Below, piece after piece: positions 22,441-34,925 of a DNA stretch of 64,000 nucleotides (position 1 is its first letter; the number at the start of each line of letters is the position of its first letter). The DNA is from Heracleum sosnowskyi (taxonomy: Eukaryota; Streptophyta; Magnoliopsida; Apiales; Apiaceae). A program made the translations under genes and the position numbers. The notes below the pieces were generated by a model, which worked only from the letters and a program-made list of their open reading frames with translations, made no database searches and was not told where the DNA came from. Location of the stretch: contig CM061238.1 of the NCBI GenBank assembly GCA_030848705.1, positions 51,003,133-51,067,132 on the forward strand, read 5' to 3'.

Positions 22441-25400
22441 CTAGTCAAAACCAGAGATCATTCCAAGTTCATTTACCAATCTTGTAAAAGTAGCTTCACT
22501 CAAAGGTTTGGTGAAGATATCTGCAATTTGTTGGTCTGTAGACACAAAATGAAGCTCAATGTTTCCTTCTTCCACATGTTCTCTGATAAAATGATACCTT
22601 ATGCTGATGTGCTTGGTCATGGAGTGCTGTACTGGATTTCCTGTCATAGCAATAGCACTTTGGTTATCACAGAAAATAGGTATTTTAGAGTACCTCAAAC
22701 CATAATCCAACAACTGATTCTTCATCCACAGAATCTGTGCACAACAGCTACCAGCAGCTATATACTCTGCTTCTGCTGTGGATGTGGAAATTGATTTCTG
22801 TTTCTTGCTGTACCAAGAAACCAATCTGTCACCTAAGAATTGACAGCTTCCACTTGTACTTTTTCATTCTATCTTACAGCCTGCAAAATCTGCATCAGAG
22901 TAACCAATTAACTTAAACTCTGATTCTCTAGGATACCACAAACCCAAGGTTATGGTTCCTTTGAGATATTTGAAAATCCTTTTTACAGCTGTTAGATGAG
23001 GCTCTCTGGGATCTGCTTGAAATCTTGCACAAAGACATGTTGCATACATGATATCAGGTCTACTTGCAGTAAGATACAGTAAAGACCCTATCATTCCTCT
23101 GTAGTTTGTCATATCTACTGAGGCTCATGTGTCTTTGTCTACCTTTGTTGCAGTAGCCATGGGAGTTGTAGCAGATGAACTATCAAGCATACCAAATTTC
23201 TTGAGAAGATTTCTGGTATATTTTGCTTGATTGATAAAAATACCATCATCTGTTTGCTTGACCTGTAAGCCTAGAAAGTAACTAAGCTCTCCCATCATGC
23301 TCATTTGGTACCTGGATTGCATAAGCTTTGCAAACTTCTTACAAAGTTTGTCATTAGTAGATCCAAAGATAATATCATCTACATAAATTTGAACTAAAAG
23401 CAAATCATCACCAGAATTGAAATAAAACAAGGTTTTATCAATTGTACATCTTGTGAACCCACTTTCTAAAAGAAATTGAGCAAGAGTTTCATACCATGCT
23501 CTTGGTGCTTGCTTTAGTCCATATAACGCCTTGTCAAGCCTGTAGACATAATCTGGATGCTTGGGATCTACAAATCCTGGTGGTTGTTCAACAAACACTT
23601 CTTCTTCAAGCTTCCCATTGAGAAAAGCACTTTTCACATCCATCTGAAAGACTTTAAACTTCTTGTGTGCAGCATAGGCCAGAAAAATTCTTATGGCTTC
23701 CAATCTTGCAACTGGAGCAAAGGTTTCATCATAATCAATTCCTTCCTGTTGTGAATAACCTTTAGCCACAAGTCTAGCCTTGTTTCTTGTAATCACACCT
23801 TCACTGTCAGTCTTGTTTCTGAAAACCCACTTTGTACCTACAATTGATCTATTCTTTGGTCTAGGTACAAGTGTCCAGACTTCATTTCTCTCAAATTCAT
23901 TTAACTCTTCTTGCATTGCTGTAATCCAATTAGCATCTTAAAGAGCTTCCTCTACCTTCTTTGGTTCTGTTTGAGACAAGAAAGCATGATACAGACACTC
24001 ATTATTTGTTGCACTTCTAGTTCTCACACTAGCATCAGGATCTCCAATTATGAGATCTGGTGTGTGTGCCTGTGTCCACTTTCTTGCTGTTGGTAAGTGG
24101 TTTCTTGCATCATTATTGGATCCTCCCCCTTGATCCATGCTCTCCTGATTCATATGTTGACTTTCTGCAGCATCGGAGGCTCCCCCTGAATTGGATGGCT
24201 CAGAGTTTGAACTGTCAGAGTTTGAATCAGTTTCCTCAACTGACTCACTTGCTGTGTCTTGTTGAGCTTCTTCACGCTCCCCCTCAACTGGTTCTCTATG
24301 TTGTTCAATTTGAGAATTTTCAGTTTCTCCATTATTTACCAGTAGAGGTTCAGAGTATGCTTCTTCAGAGTTTATCAGAACCGTTTCATCAGAGTTTGTC
24401 GGTACTGCTTCATCAGAGTTTACATCATCAGAAAATAAACCTTCATTTTCAAAATGCAGTTGATCATGTTCAATTTCATCTTCAAGTCCAGTTATTTTCT
24501 TGTCATCAAATGACACATGTATGGATTCCATGATCACTTTAGTTCTCAGATTGTATACTCTGAATGCTTTTGTTGACAATGGATAGCCAACAAAAATTCC
24601 TTCATCAGCTTTTAACTCAAATTTGGTCAACTGTTCAGGATGAGTCTTCAACACAAAGCATTTGCATCCAAATATATGAAAATATTTCAAATTTGGCTTC
24701 TTATTTTTCACCATCTCATATGGTGTTTTCCCATGCTTGTTGATCAGTGTAGCATTTTGAGTAAAACAAGCAGTTTGAACAGCTTCTGCCCAGAAATAGG
24801 TTGGTAACTTTGCTTCATCAAGCATTGTTCTGGCAGCTTCGATTAGAGTTCTGTTCTTTCTTTCAACTACACCATTCTGCTGTGGAGTTCCAGGTGCAGA
24901 AAACTCTTGTTTCACTCCTCTTTCCTTGCAGAAAGCTTCCATGATTGAGTTTCTGAATTCAGTTCCATTATCACTTCTTATAATTTTCACTTTGTGCTGT
25001 GATCCTTTGTCCAGTAGGTTTACATGATCCATCAGAGTTTGAGCAGTTTCATCCTTCTTTGATAAGAAATACACCCATGTATATCTAGTATATTCATCAA
25101 CAATTACTAGAGCATATTTCTTTCTGCCCATAGACATCACATTCATTGGTCCAAAAAGATCAACATGTAGAAGATGATAAGGTTCCACTACTGAAGATTC
25201 AGATTTGCTCTTGAAAGATGACTTCCTTTGCTTGGCCTTTTGACAAGAATCACACAGACCATCTAAGCTTAGTATTGACTTTGGAAGTCCCCTTACAAGA
25301 TCTTTTCGTATAAGTTCATTGATGTTGTTCAAGTTTAGATGAGAGAGCTTCTTATGCCATTTCCAACTCTCTTCATTTGACATTCTTGTAGACAGACACA

Positions 25401-25773
25401 TTGTTTTTCCTTCAGAGTTTGTTACCAAACTTGCTTCATAAATATTGTTGCGCCTGTTTCCAACTAGAACAACTTTTCCAGTAGATTTACTGATAACTTC
25501 ACAGTATTCAGTATGAAAATCTACATGGTTTCCTCTGTCACAGATTTGACTCACAGATAGCAGATTATGCTTGAGTCCTGAGACTAGAGCTACATTAGTG
25601 ATGATGACACTTCCAAGATTAATATTGCCATATCCCAGAGTGTGTCCTATGTTGCCATCTCCATAGGAAACCTTTGGGCCAGCCTTCTCCTCAAAGTCTG
25701 ATAGCAGGGCTTTATTTCCAGTCATATGTCCTGAGCATCCACTGTCCAAGATAAGTGTGCTCTCTTTTATACC
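22441..25773 (-). pseudogene. Copia B pol: PR-IN-RT-RH with three in-frame stops
   Basis: One frame runs the whole length. Protease: ILDSGCSGHMTG (near 25740). Integrase: HKKLSHLN, CDSCQKAK, then VDLFGPMN, RSDNGTEF and NGVVERKN. A long acidic IN-RT linker (24130-24440) is largely encoded by TCAGAGTTT motifs and holds three GGGGGAG runs. RT: TKWVFRNK, FAPVARLEAIR, YVDD. RNase H: SGSCQFLGDRLVSW, AEAEYIAAGSCCAQILW, ending FTKPLSEATFTRLVNELGM. Stops at 23938 (TAA), 23125 (TGA) and 22864 (TGA in place of an Arg codon) break RT and the RT-RH junction. At least the last looks like a C-to-T change. The frame starts at GGT, 25773, just after the junction segment. Confidence 0.9.
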
Positions 25774-25813
25774 CTGCAATCACAAACAAACACTAAGTGT
25801 TAGTTTTAAGGAC
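25774..25813 (-). other. Gag-pol junction segment of B (40 nt)
   Basis: Follows the TGG codon of QVWVLK, starts GTCCTT, contains the Gag stop TAG, then a T-rich tract TGTTTGTTTGTGATTGCAG, and is followed by GGT ATA AAA of the pol frame. Removing it restores the frame. Confidence 0.5.
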
Positions 25814-28117
25814 CCAGACTTGCTTGGATCCTTTGTCTTTCTTAACAGTGTTAGCTTTTGCAGCGGAATCACTATCAACAGAGTTTAAACTAACATTGTC
25901 AGACTTTACACTTGCAGAGTTTGTCCTAACCCACTTTAAGTTGGGCTTTGGCTCATAATAGTTATGATAAATAGCATGATAACTCTTACAAGTATAAATA
26001 GAATGCCAAGTGCTCCCACAGTGTGTGCATAAAGTCTGTGGTTTAACCCTTACATAGTCATTCTTTACTCCTGATGTAGAAGGTAAAGAATTAATATGTT
26101 TGTTCTTATTGCAAAATCTAGCAAGATGATTAGAACTACCACAATTATAACATGTTTTCCTTGGAGCACCAGCAGTAGGCAAATGATTATTTCTTTTATT
26201 TATGCCTATCTTTCCATTCCTATTCTTCTTGGACCCTTTTGGTTTCATGGCAGATTTTACCTCTTTGAGCTTATGATTGAACTGTTTTCCTGTCATCAAA
26301 CCAACATTAACCTGTTTTTCACAAGTTTTTACTGACTTTCTAACAGCTTCTAATTCCATGAGATTTTCTGTTATAATATTTTCCTGTCTTTCACAGGTTT
26401 CATCTGATTCCATATCAGCTTCTCTTACTACAACAGATTTTAACATAGTAGTTTCTGGAACAAATTTCACAGGTTTAAGTTGTGGTTTAACCTTAACCTT
26501 GTCTTTAAACCTAAGTTCATCATTTTCACAATAGCCTAAACCTACAGAATCTGTCTGAAACACTTGATGAGTGTCTCTTCCAGAGTTTGTCCAAGTCTTG
26601 ATTATTTTTCTTTCTTTTTCTAGATCAGATTCTAATTGCTTATATCTTTTGAGCAACTCCTGTTCAACATAAACAGCATCATCTCTTTCTTTTTGAATCT
26701 GCTTCACATTTTCAAGTTCTCCTTCAAGAAACTTGTTTCTATTTTTAAGACTAAGATTCTCAGATTTAATTCTCTCATTCTCTAAAGTCTGATCCCTATA
26801 ACTAACATGTACGCTTTTCAGATATACTCTTAATTCAGATATATTGTCTGTATCATAAGCATAAGTAGTTAGGGGTACCTTATTTCCAGATGATTCAGTC
26901 TCATCTTTGACAGTTGCCATAAGAGCATAATTTACTCCATCATCAGAGTCTGAAGTATCTGCCCAGTCTTTGCCTTTAGAGATGAGTGCTTTCTCAGATT
27001 TGCCTTTCTTGCACTCTGGGGCATAGTGACCCATCTCCTTACACTTGTAGCACTGGATTTCAGATTTATCCTTCCTGCCAGACTTGGTCTCCCTTCCATC
27101 AGACTTTCTAAAACTTTTCCTTTCAGAGTTTGAATCTTTCCTTGAGAATCTCTTTCCTTTCTTGAAGTTCTTGAATCCCATCTTCTTGAAGGTTTTCACC
27201 ATCAACGCAGCCATTTGCATCATCTATTCTTCATCATCCTCAGAGTCAGAAGCTTCATCAGAGTTTGAGTCATCATCAGAGTTTGATGACTCACTTTCAG
27301 ATTTAATGATTAAAGCCTTTTCCTTGGCTTTCTTCCTTGATGATTCCTTCTTGATGGGCTTCTCCTCAACTTTGAGAGCAACAGATTTTGTCTTCTTGCT
27401 TGATCTTCTGTTTATTTGTTCTATTTCCAATTCATGAGTTTTCAGTAACCCATAAATCTCATCAAGTTCAGTTTCAGCAAGTTCGTAATTATCTCTTATA
27501 GTTGTTGTCTTCAAATCCCATCTTTCAGGTAAAGATAAGAGAAATTTGAGATTTGATTCTTCAAGATCATATTCTTTATCAACTAGAGATAAATCATTCA
27601 GTAGTTTACAGAATCTGTCATATGTCTCAGTCAAGGTTTCATTGGCTCTTGAATCAAAGTGCTCATACTCCTGAGTGAGTATTGTTTTCCTGTTCTTCTT
27701 TATAGCAGTGGTTCCTTGACACCTGACTTCCAAAGCATCCCAGATTTCTTTTGCAGTTTTGCAACCAATCACTCTGTTAGACATAACATTATCTAAAGCA
27801 CTGTGGAGAAGATGTCTAACCTTTGCATCTTTTGCAATTGATGAGATGTCCTCGGGAGTCATATCTTTCTTTTCCTTTGGAACAGTCTTTTGTTCTTGAC
27901 CATCAACAACAGGAGACAATTTAGTCGGCATATGAGGACCATCATATATTCTGTCAAGGTATTCTGGATCTGTAGCCTCCAGAAACATGGTCATCTTCAC
28001 CTTCCAAATTGGATACTCCACTGGCCTGAGAATTGGAACCCTGATTGTTTCATATCGACTCACAGAATTAGGTTTAACCTGTTCAACCTTGGGAGAAGTT
28101 TGATTTTCTTCAGACAT
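25793..28117 (-). pseudogene. Copia B Gag, one in-frame stop
   Basis: Starts MSEENQTSPKVEQ at 28117. The copia Gag core spans residues 20-250, followed by an acidic, Ser-rich, motif-encoded linker (SSNSDDDSNSDEASDSEDDE). A TAG at 27224-27226 interrupts the frame, which continues to 25793. The second half has zinc knuckle CYKCKEMGHYAPEC (near 27030), a long helical segment (about 26570-26850), a second knuckle CYNCGSSNHLARFC (26130) and a third CTHCGSTWHSIYTC (26010). It ends QVWVLKTNT. Total length is about 775 codons. Apart from one nonsense codon it is complete. Confidence 0.88.
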
Positions 28118-28160
28118 GATTATTACTGTGTTTGAATCGTAAAACTGTATATATTAAACA

Positions 28161-28177
28161 GCCTTGGCTCTGATACC
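28161..28177 (-). other. Primer-binding site of B
   Basis: The minus strand reads TGGTATCAGAGCCAAGG two bases inside the 5' LTR, matching the plant initiator tRNA-Met 3' end type. Confidence 0.88.
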
Positions 28178-28179
28178 AA

Positions 28180-28722
28180 TTGTTAGGCCGAATACATAAT
28201 ATAATCAAGTATGTATGAGAATGACAATCAAGAACACAGGTTTGTAAATCAACAAACTGAATTATATTAAAATAATTCTCTCTTAGTGATGTTAATGAAT
28301 CACAAAGAGCTACTAGGTTACAAGAATAATATATTCAATAATCGCATCCCTTCTAGGGATAACCTATCTGTGTTTATATAGTACACAGTTACACAATCCT
28401 TATCTAATTGATACTCCTATAAATTAGCTATACAATTATTATCAATTAAGGATTGCTCCAGTCTTCTATTCCGTTTCCTTAGCTGTATCAATATATTCTG
28501 CTTCTTTCCATCTTCAGAATATATTGCTTCTAGAATCTTTATCTTTGCACCGACAGCTAAGTCAACTATCACCACGTCAGACTTTATCAAACTATGACTG
28601 GCTTCAATGTGAACTCTTCACCCAGTCAGACTTTATCAAACTCTGACTGGCTTCTAGATAAACTCTGATATGTACCTGGTACTTAAACACTGATGAACAA
28701 ACGTCAGCAATTATATCTAACA
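28180..28722 (-). repeat. 5' LTR of copia B
   Basis: 543 bp, TG...CA ends on the minus strand. A TATATAAACACAG promoter-like box (28369-28380 region) is nearly the same as the one in the copia C LTR. It carries B-family motifs at 28577-28680. Confidence 0.93.
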
Positions 28723-30635
28723 TAGGGTTTGGAAACTTGCCTGGAAATCCTGAAGTAGTGGTAATGGGGGTTCGGGAGTATGCTCGACGATCTATAATAA
28801 GATATACAAATTCCGATCAGTCCCCTAGAACCATTTAACGTGCTATAAAACCTAAGCACCAACGTAACTCTTAACGAAAATCAAGTGACTCGTTCTTGGT
28901 TAATTATAACCCTATGATAGTCATTAAATTGGTTGATAATCCATTCACGAAACCAAAGAAATTTAACGTTTCTAAGTCCATGGTTTTAACTATCCCCTTA
29001 GGGGTTTTCACTTGCGCAACTTTGGTTTCCGCATTTTTATAAAATCGAAAAATTACCTTTTTAATACGGAACCTTCTTGGTTACCTTTCTAACTGTCCAT
29101 ACTATTTTTCACCTTAGTTTCATGGTCTATATCCATTTTTAAGGGGCTTGACCATAGGTTCAAAGTTCACATAATGGACAACTTGTTTTCCCGAAACTAC
29201 TTTTACTAAAACGGGTGTTTCTCCTAAACCGTAAATCGGATTGATGCGATTCTTTCGCCAAAACAAACTAAAAGACAAGATATATACTAAAATATTAAGT
29301 TGATATCTTGTTCATGTAAGTTTGGAACCCGAGGCTACTGTCCAAACATGGTTAAGGAGATTTCGACATTACAACGGCGTATATCTAACGTTTCCCAAAT
29401 TTATACTACTCCAACCAATCATTCAACACAACCCAATCATCAATACTTCATAAACATCATCTAAACTAACTCATGATCTTTAATCAACAAGTCAAAACCA
29501 ACATCTACAAGATCATGCATCAAAGAAATCACTAAACATCCATCAAAACCAAATATTCAATCTTTCATTCAACTAACACAAACTAACACCAAACTAATCA
29601 TAATAATCAAATTATAACTAAAGGTTTGAGATGTTTATACCTTCCTTGATTCTTGGTATACACTAACAATAGCTTAACTATCCTTGCTTGAGCTTTATAC
29701 AACCTTAGCTTGCTTAAACTTCAAGAACAAAATCAAGAACACCAAAAATTACTATTCAAAACACTATTCATGCTCATCTTTAATCCCAGATTTGGACAAG
29801 ATATAATTCATGGATGAAGCTAGGATTTAGAGGATACCTTAATTTAGAATTATAGTAACTTTTGAATCCATCCTTGTATTATTTGGTGGAGGCTAGCTTG
29901 TAGAAAATTTTCTAATCTTTGGATGAAAAGAAAGGGGCGGACTATTTGATGAAGAAATGGGGGGTGAAGTTTGCTTGGTTACTTGCTTTGTTTTCTATTA
30001 TTTTTGCCTAAATAAACTCAAGTAATTCGCTAAATATTTTGTGGTTAAAATGCTATTTAATCACCCAAGAACACTTTTCAAACATTGGATGATTACTTGA
30101 AAAAAAATGGTGACAAGGTGGTGATTTATCACCTTGTCATCACTAAATCACTTCTCTTTTCTTGTTTGGTTTCACATGGATGCTCTTATATGTTGCACTT
30201 GATGATCTTGCATGGTACTTCTCCTTTTGTTAGGGTTTATTCCTTAATTCGTTACGCTTATGCTTTGTCGCTTAATCTCGTTATAAGTTCGAGTGATTTC
30301 GAAACGTTTTGTTGCACTAATGCTAGGGGATATTCCCTTGATCTTTTATTGCCTTGGTTTAATATTCGATCATGGATTTTCTTGTTTTATTAACTCTCTC
30401 ATAATGATCAATTAATAAATCCTTGATTGTCCGATGAATAGTGGAATAAAACTAAAGTTCAAATCTTCAGATTCTGATCGCGTTTACATTCACTCATTCC
30501 CCTTACACATCACTAATATAACTTCGAAATATCCATACCTTGTCTCATATATATGGTGGTCTGAAAATTTTCTTAGTCAGCAAAATTCACTATTCATCAA
30601 AGCTTCAAAATATTACAAAATTTAGGGTTATTACA
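28723..30635 (+). mobile_element. Gypsy-type LTR no. 2, right piece
   Basis: Continues the LTR split by copia B and starts with the duplicated taggg. It ends TTAGGGTTATTACA at 30635, a fitting partner for the TGTAACACC start. No ORF is convincing; short plus-strand frames at 30085-30755 lie across LTR sequence. Confidence 0.65.
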
Positions 30636-30728
30636 TGTACCAACTACTTTCCTGTTCTTTGGTTTAGGTACCAGCTTCCAGACTTGTTGTTGTTCAAATT
30701 GATTGAGTTCATCTTGCATAGCAATCAC
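30636..30728 (-). pseudogene. Copia RT fragment, 31 codons
   Basis: The minus strand translates as IAMQDELNQFEQQQVWKLVP and continues to VVGT, the start of copia RT. It is trapped between the end of gypsy-type LTR no. 2 and the copia E LTR and belongs to an otherwise lost element. Confidence 0.8.
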
Positions 30729-32405
30729 TGTTATTCCCAGAACAATGCAACCTAGATTGTAAGGGGGGGGGGGGGGGTTGAATACAATCTAGTTAATTTA
30801 TAAAACTTTTTCAAACCTTTTTGGAGTATGAACACATGAGTTTGTAAATTAACTAAAATCTAGTCAAGCTTGGAACAAAAATGAATTCTTCAAGTTAAAA
30901 AGAAATGCAGGAGACAAACAAACTTTTTAAACTTTTCAGGTGGGTTTATCGGAAAAAGCCCACCTGAGATATATATTGAAGAATTCTCTAGTTTTGTTTT
31001 ACAACAAACTCCAGTTGCTTACACAGATGATGAAAGAGATCCTAAGTGTTTTTATTTTGGCTCGGTGCTCTCTTCACACTTTTCTATGCTACACCATACA
31101 GTCTTATATACATCAACTGTATGTTACAATCAAAACCTACAACATAATAAAATATTACATTTTTGGTTCTGTTTGTTCACATGTTTGACTCTAAAGCTCC
31201 TCTATTCGGGAAATGCCTTGGCTGGCATCACAGATAAACTTGTATAGTCCCAAAGAGTGCTTTCTGGTTCAATATATTTCTTTCTTCAAGAATTACTAAG
31301 TTCATGTAAATTGACCTAGCTTCCAAGCCCTCGTGACATCTGCATGAAAAAGACCTTTCCTTGGATACACGACTGTCAAGTCACTATCAGCTGAGATAAG
31401 TGAACATGTAGTTTTGCATTTAGGTCCTCATGCTTGTCAAGCTTTTCCATTGCGTCCAGTTAGAAGATAAACTTCTAGGTAGCTGCTGTAACTCTTATTT
31501 ATCCTTTGAGACATAGAAGATAATGGATGACTTCACATTTCATTTGTAGGAATTTGAGCCTTCGAATATTTACAGTTTGACTCCCTATTCCATACATCTT
31601 TTACGTCGTTATCCACCATCTTTTAGTCACGGGTGTGTAATGGTGATCTTTGAGACTGTCCTCCATTCAACCTGTTAAATAAAGAAAACTTCAAAAGATT
31701 CATTTACATAGATTTGCTTTTCTTGTTGAATGAGATGAATATCAGTAGGCGTATTAATTCTGTATCCGTAGACTACTATTCTACTTCATTTATCCATAGA
31801 ATAGTGATCTCAGAATATCAGTAGAAGTAATATCCTGAGTTGTATCCATAGATAGAACATGACATCCTTAGATGCATCCATAGGTAGAACATGACATCCT
31901 TAGCTGTATCTGTAGATCAACTATCTTCAGCTTTATCCGTAGATGGATATGATGTCCTTAGCTTTTATCCGTTGATGAGATAAGATGTCCTCGGCTTCTA
32001 TCCGTAGATGAGATAAGATGCTTTCAGCTTTATCCGTAGATGAGATAAGACTTCCATAGCTTTATCCGTAGAACGGATATCTTTAGCTTCACCTTTAGAT
32101 AAAACATCTCTCATCCTTATTGACTCACCATTACTGAGTTGTTTTGGCAAACTTACCACTGAGACACTTGGTGCTTGATTAGACGTCTGTTGGCTTGCTA
32201 CTGAATTGCTTCCTAACTTGATGACAAAATATCTTCTATACATTTGATGTGGCTTTTAGACCTTGGATAGATAAAGTGCCTTCTAGTTAGCTTCCTGATT
32301 CTCAGCTGCTGTGATTTAGCTTTCTGATTCTCAGCTTCGATATCATGATCAAATTCTTGTCTTGAGTATTTTGTTATCATCATTCCAAACGTATCAACCC
32401 TAACA
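30729..32405 (-). repeat. 3' LTR of copia E
   Basis: 1677 bp from TGTTATTCCCAG to ACCCTAACA. It contains a G run (about 30763-30778, complement of the usual C run) followed by TTGAATACAATCTAG, and on the minus strand a TATATAAGAC box near 31101-31110. The base pairs before it are atcac (30724-30728). Confidence 0.8.
31760..32095. repeat. E-family motif array in the LTR
   Basis: About nine copies of TATCCGTAGAT and variants (TATCCATAGAT, TATCTGTAGAT), three with the extension GAGATAAGATG (31967, 31999, 32032). Four more occur inside the element at 33090-33165. Confidence 0.85.
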
Positions 32406-32420
32406 ATCTCCCCTATTTAT
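32406..32420 (-). other. Polypurine tract of E
   Basis: The minus strand reads AAATAGGGGAGAT directly before the LTR TGTTAGGG. Confidence 0.7.
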
Positions 32421-34649
32421 GATTGTTAGAACTGGCATAAATCCTTATGTTGATGATAGCAAAACCCTGCAAAGTTCTCAGTGATCTTCAGATAGATGTT
32501 AATACTGGACATAATTTGATGATGCTTCAAAAAGAAAAATAAAAACTTGAAGCTGTCAGATCCCATATACTTTCCTGTAACTTAGTTTATACCTTCTTCT
32601 AAGGGGTTCCAATAGGTTATAATCAAGGGTAGAGAAATTCTGAAGTCTGAGATCTCCTTCTAACTCCCCCTGAGAACAACCTATCTTCTCTATTTTCTCC
32701 CCCTTTTTGTTATCAGCAAGTTAGATAGAAGAGGTATTAACTTAGTTACTGAATACGATATTTGGGTATATGAATCTAACACTTCATGAATCGAAAGATT
32801 TCTCTCTATAATCTCTCTATTCTTGCATCAGGATCTCATCCTGGCTCACTTCACACAACTCACCTTCCCTTACTAAAGGGGTACTCAAAACCTCTCATTT
32901 TGCCATGCTGGAAGAAATAGCATGCCTCTTATTCTCTCCCTCTCCTTTTGCCTGGTCTCAAGCCAGCCTCTCCACTCGCTCCCTTCCCTCATTCCTATAG
33001 ATGTCTCAACTATATTGAATTCCTTGATACTCAGTTTGTATGAGCCGAATTATTTTACAGGAAAAATCAGGGAAGTCAATATTGTTTCTCTACGGATAAC
33101 TGTTGTTAGGCTTATCCGTAGGTTGAGAGACATCTGTCTACGGATGAAGGATATCCGTAGAGGATATTGAAGAATGGACATGTGAAGTAGAAATTGATGT
33201 AAGTTCTGTGGAGATTGAATGTGACATTTAAGTGCACAGTGCCTACATCAAGATCATCAAGAAGAGACTAGTGATCCAACAAATTCTCTGAAAGAGAATG
33301 ATCACTAGGTGAATGGAGCTTCTCCAAGAGTTCAGAAAATGGAGAATCAAGTACTCATGAGTTGAATGCTGTTGTTATCACTTAATGAGGTGAAATGGAA
33401 TAGGGACTGCATCCTCACATTTGAAGAAGATGCATCAAGCTGAATTTAAGAAAAGTGCGTGCTCCCCCTCTGCATGTGCATACTTTTCCTTCCTACTTCA
33501 AGAAATAGAAATGGCATTAGGTCACATTTTGTACACAGTGTTCCAAACCCTCATTATTGCTCCTGGATAAGAGCATTTTTCAATGATCATAATCTTTTGA
33601 AAGACTACAATTAGAAAAGAGCTAATCAATTTTTAACCAGTATGCCTTTTTGAGAAGACATAAGGTAGTTTTGCTGGTAATCCCACCCTCACAATCCTTC
33701 TAGTGGTTTCTTGATATTCACCACTGCCCTCACCCTCACTTAACTCCTTTATCACTCCCCACTAGTTGAGATTTGCTAGTTTTTGCAACTACAGTTTATT
33801 AAGAAACTGTAGAGGGGGTTAGGAGTTGTTTATTACATTTAGGGTGTAACTGATAGGGTAGAGAACTTGGGGGTCATTCCAATCAGTTCTCATCTCAGTT
33901 TTTAGAAAGACAAAGAATCATGATTTAGATTTAGCATGTGAGAGTCTTAAAAAGGTTAGGGAAATACCTTACCTTTATCAGTGATGTACTTTTAAGAGCC
34001 TTCTCCATTGAAGGTTTATTCTCTTAAAGTCCAAGATTACCAGTTTCCCTGTAATTATTACAACATTCTCACGAAGATCATCAGAAGCTTCAACCAGACA
34101 ACTTGATTAAATTGTCAAATACTTTCAAAACCTTCAAGTATTCTTCTGATTTTTCTTCTTTGAGTTCATGCAAAACAGATTAAACCAGAACTGTGTAGCT
34201 CAGAGAGCTCACAAGTTTGTTAGTTGTACAATCAGGTTTTCTTGATAACTGAATCAAAGTTGATGTTCTGATAGATAATTTACATGAGTCACACTTTGAT
34301 TAAGTCATCGAAAAAGAAAAAAAAATAGTTTAACAAATTAGATTTTTATATGTAATTCCCCTTTTTTGTGTTTATGAGACGTTTGTTAAATGTTCTTCTT
34401 GTTAGAGTTTGAATCTGGTTAACATGCAATCCATTTTTATGAAGTTAGACATGTTAATAGATCCAAATATGCATAAAGTAAAAAAAAGAAACATTCGCAT
34501 CACACAAGCAAGATAATAAAAAGAGGGGAAAACCCCTAATACTTTTCATTAAAAAAAATTACAATTGATCTTGAAAAACAAAAACAAACAAAAACTCCCC
34601 AGCCCCCAAGTCCCTAGCCCTCTCCATTGGAGAAGCAGCCAGTCAACAG
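32421..34649 (-). other. Degraded 3' internal region of copia E
   Basis: No long frame survives. A 19-nt stretch matches copia D1 exactly (32696-32712 region, minus strand ATAACAAAAAGGGGGAGAA), so an accessory ORF probably once spanned this region. A second purine run CAGGGGGAG lies at 32663-32673. Four E-family motifs occur at 33090-33165. Confidence 0.5.
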
Positions 34650-34874
34650 CTAGGTTGCTGCTGCTGCTTCTCCAGAGGCTCCTTCAGGGCCTCCATCGGG
34701 ACCTCCCCAACGGTTGCGAGCTACCAGAGCAGCCAGGGCCCCTCTCAACCTAACTATCTCCTCCTTCTCCATTTGGATAAGTTGGTCAATCTTATCCCGG
34801 AGTAGGAGTATCTTGTCCACAGTTGACAAAACATTGAACTCCTCAGGGTTTATGTCAAGAATTCCAGATGCCAT
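34650..34874 (-). CDS. Small ORF of copia E (about 74 aa)
   Basis: ATG at 34874: MASGILDINPEEFNVLSTVD, then a helical charged stretch (LLRDKIDQLIQMEKEEIVRL) with heptad spacing, then a Gly/Ala-rich end. It lies after the RNase H end, where the other families carry the accessory ORF. No similarity to the A or B N-terminal domain is evident. It may be a separate small protein or the remnant 5' end of a shortened accessory gene. Confidence 0.4.
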   Translation of the reverse strand: MASGILDINPEEFNVLSTVDKILLLRDKIDQLIQMEKEEIVRLRGALAALVARNRWGGPDGGPEGASGEAAAAT

Positions 34875-34925
34875 TTTCAAGAAAAAGATTGAGATAAAGA
34901 TGAGGAGGTGAGCTCAACCTGTGCC

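Larger units (their letters stand above)
16787..28722 (-). mobile_element. Copia element B, complete, minus strand
   Basis: Full structure: LTRs 16787-17328 and 28180-28722, a 5-bp duplication taggg at 16782-16786 and 28723-28727, PBS, gag, pol, accessory ORF, PPT. I count about five differences between the LTRs by eye, so the insertion is fairly young. Gag has one in-frame stop and pol three, while the 1181-codon accessory ORF is intact. It is inserted in gypsy-type LTR no. 2. Confidence 0.95.

Noticed and set aside
27224..27226. TAG inside B Gag as a programmed read-through site
   Set aside because: The homologous position in C and D1 is open, and the context lacks a known read-through signal; a plain nonsense mutation is simpler.
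31760..32095. CRISPR-like array in the E LTR
   Set aside because: Repeat units are short, variable and irregularly spaced, in plant LTR DNA, with no spacer structure.
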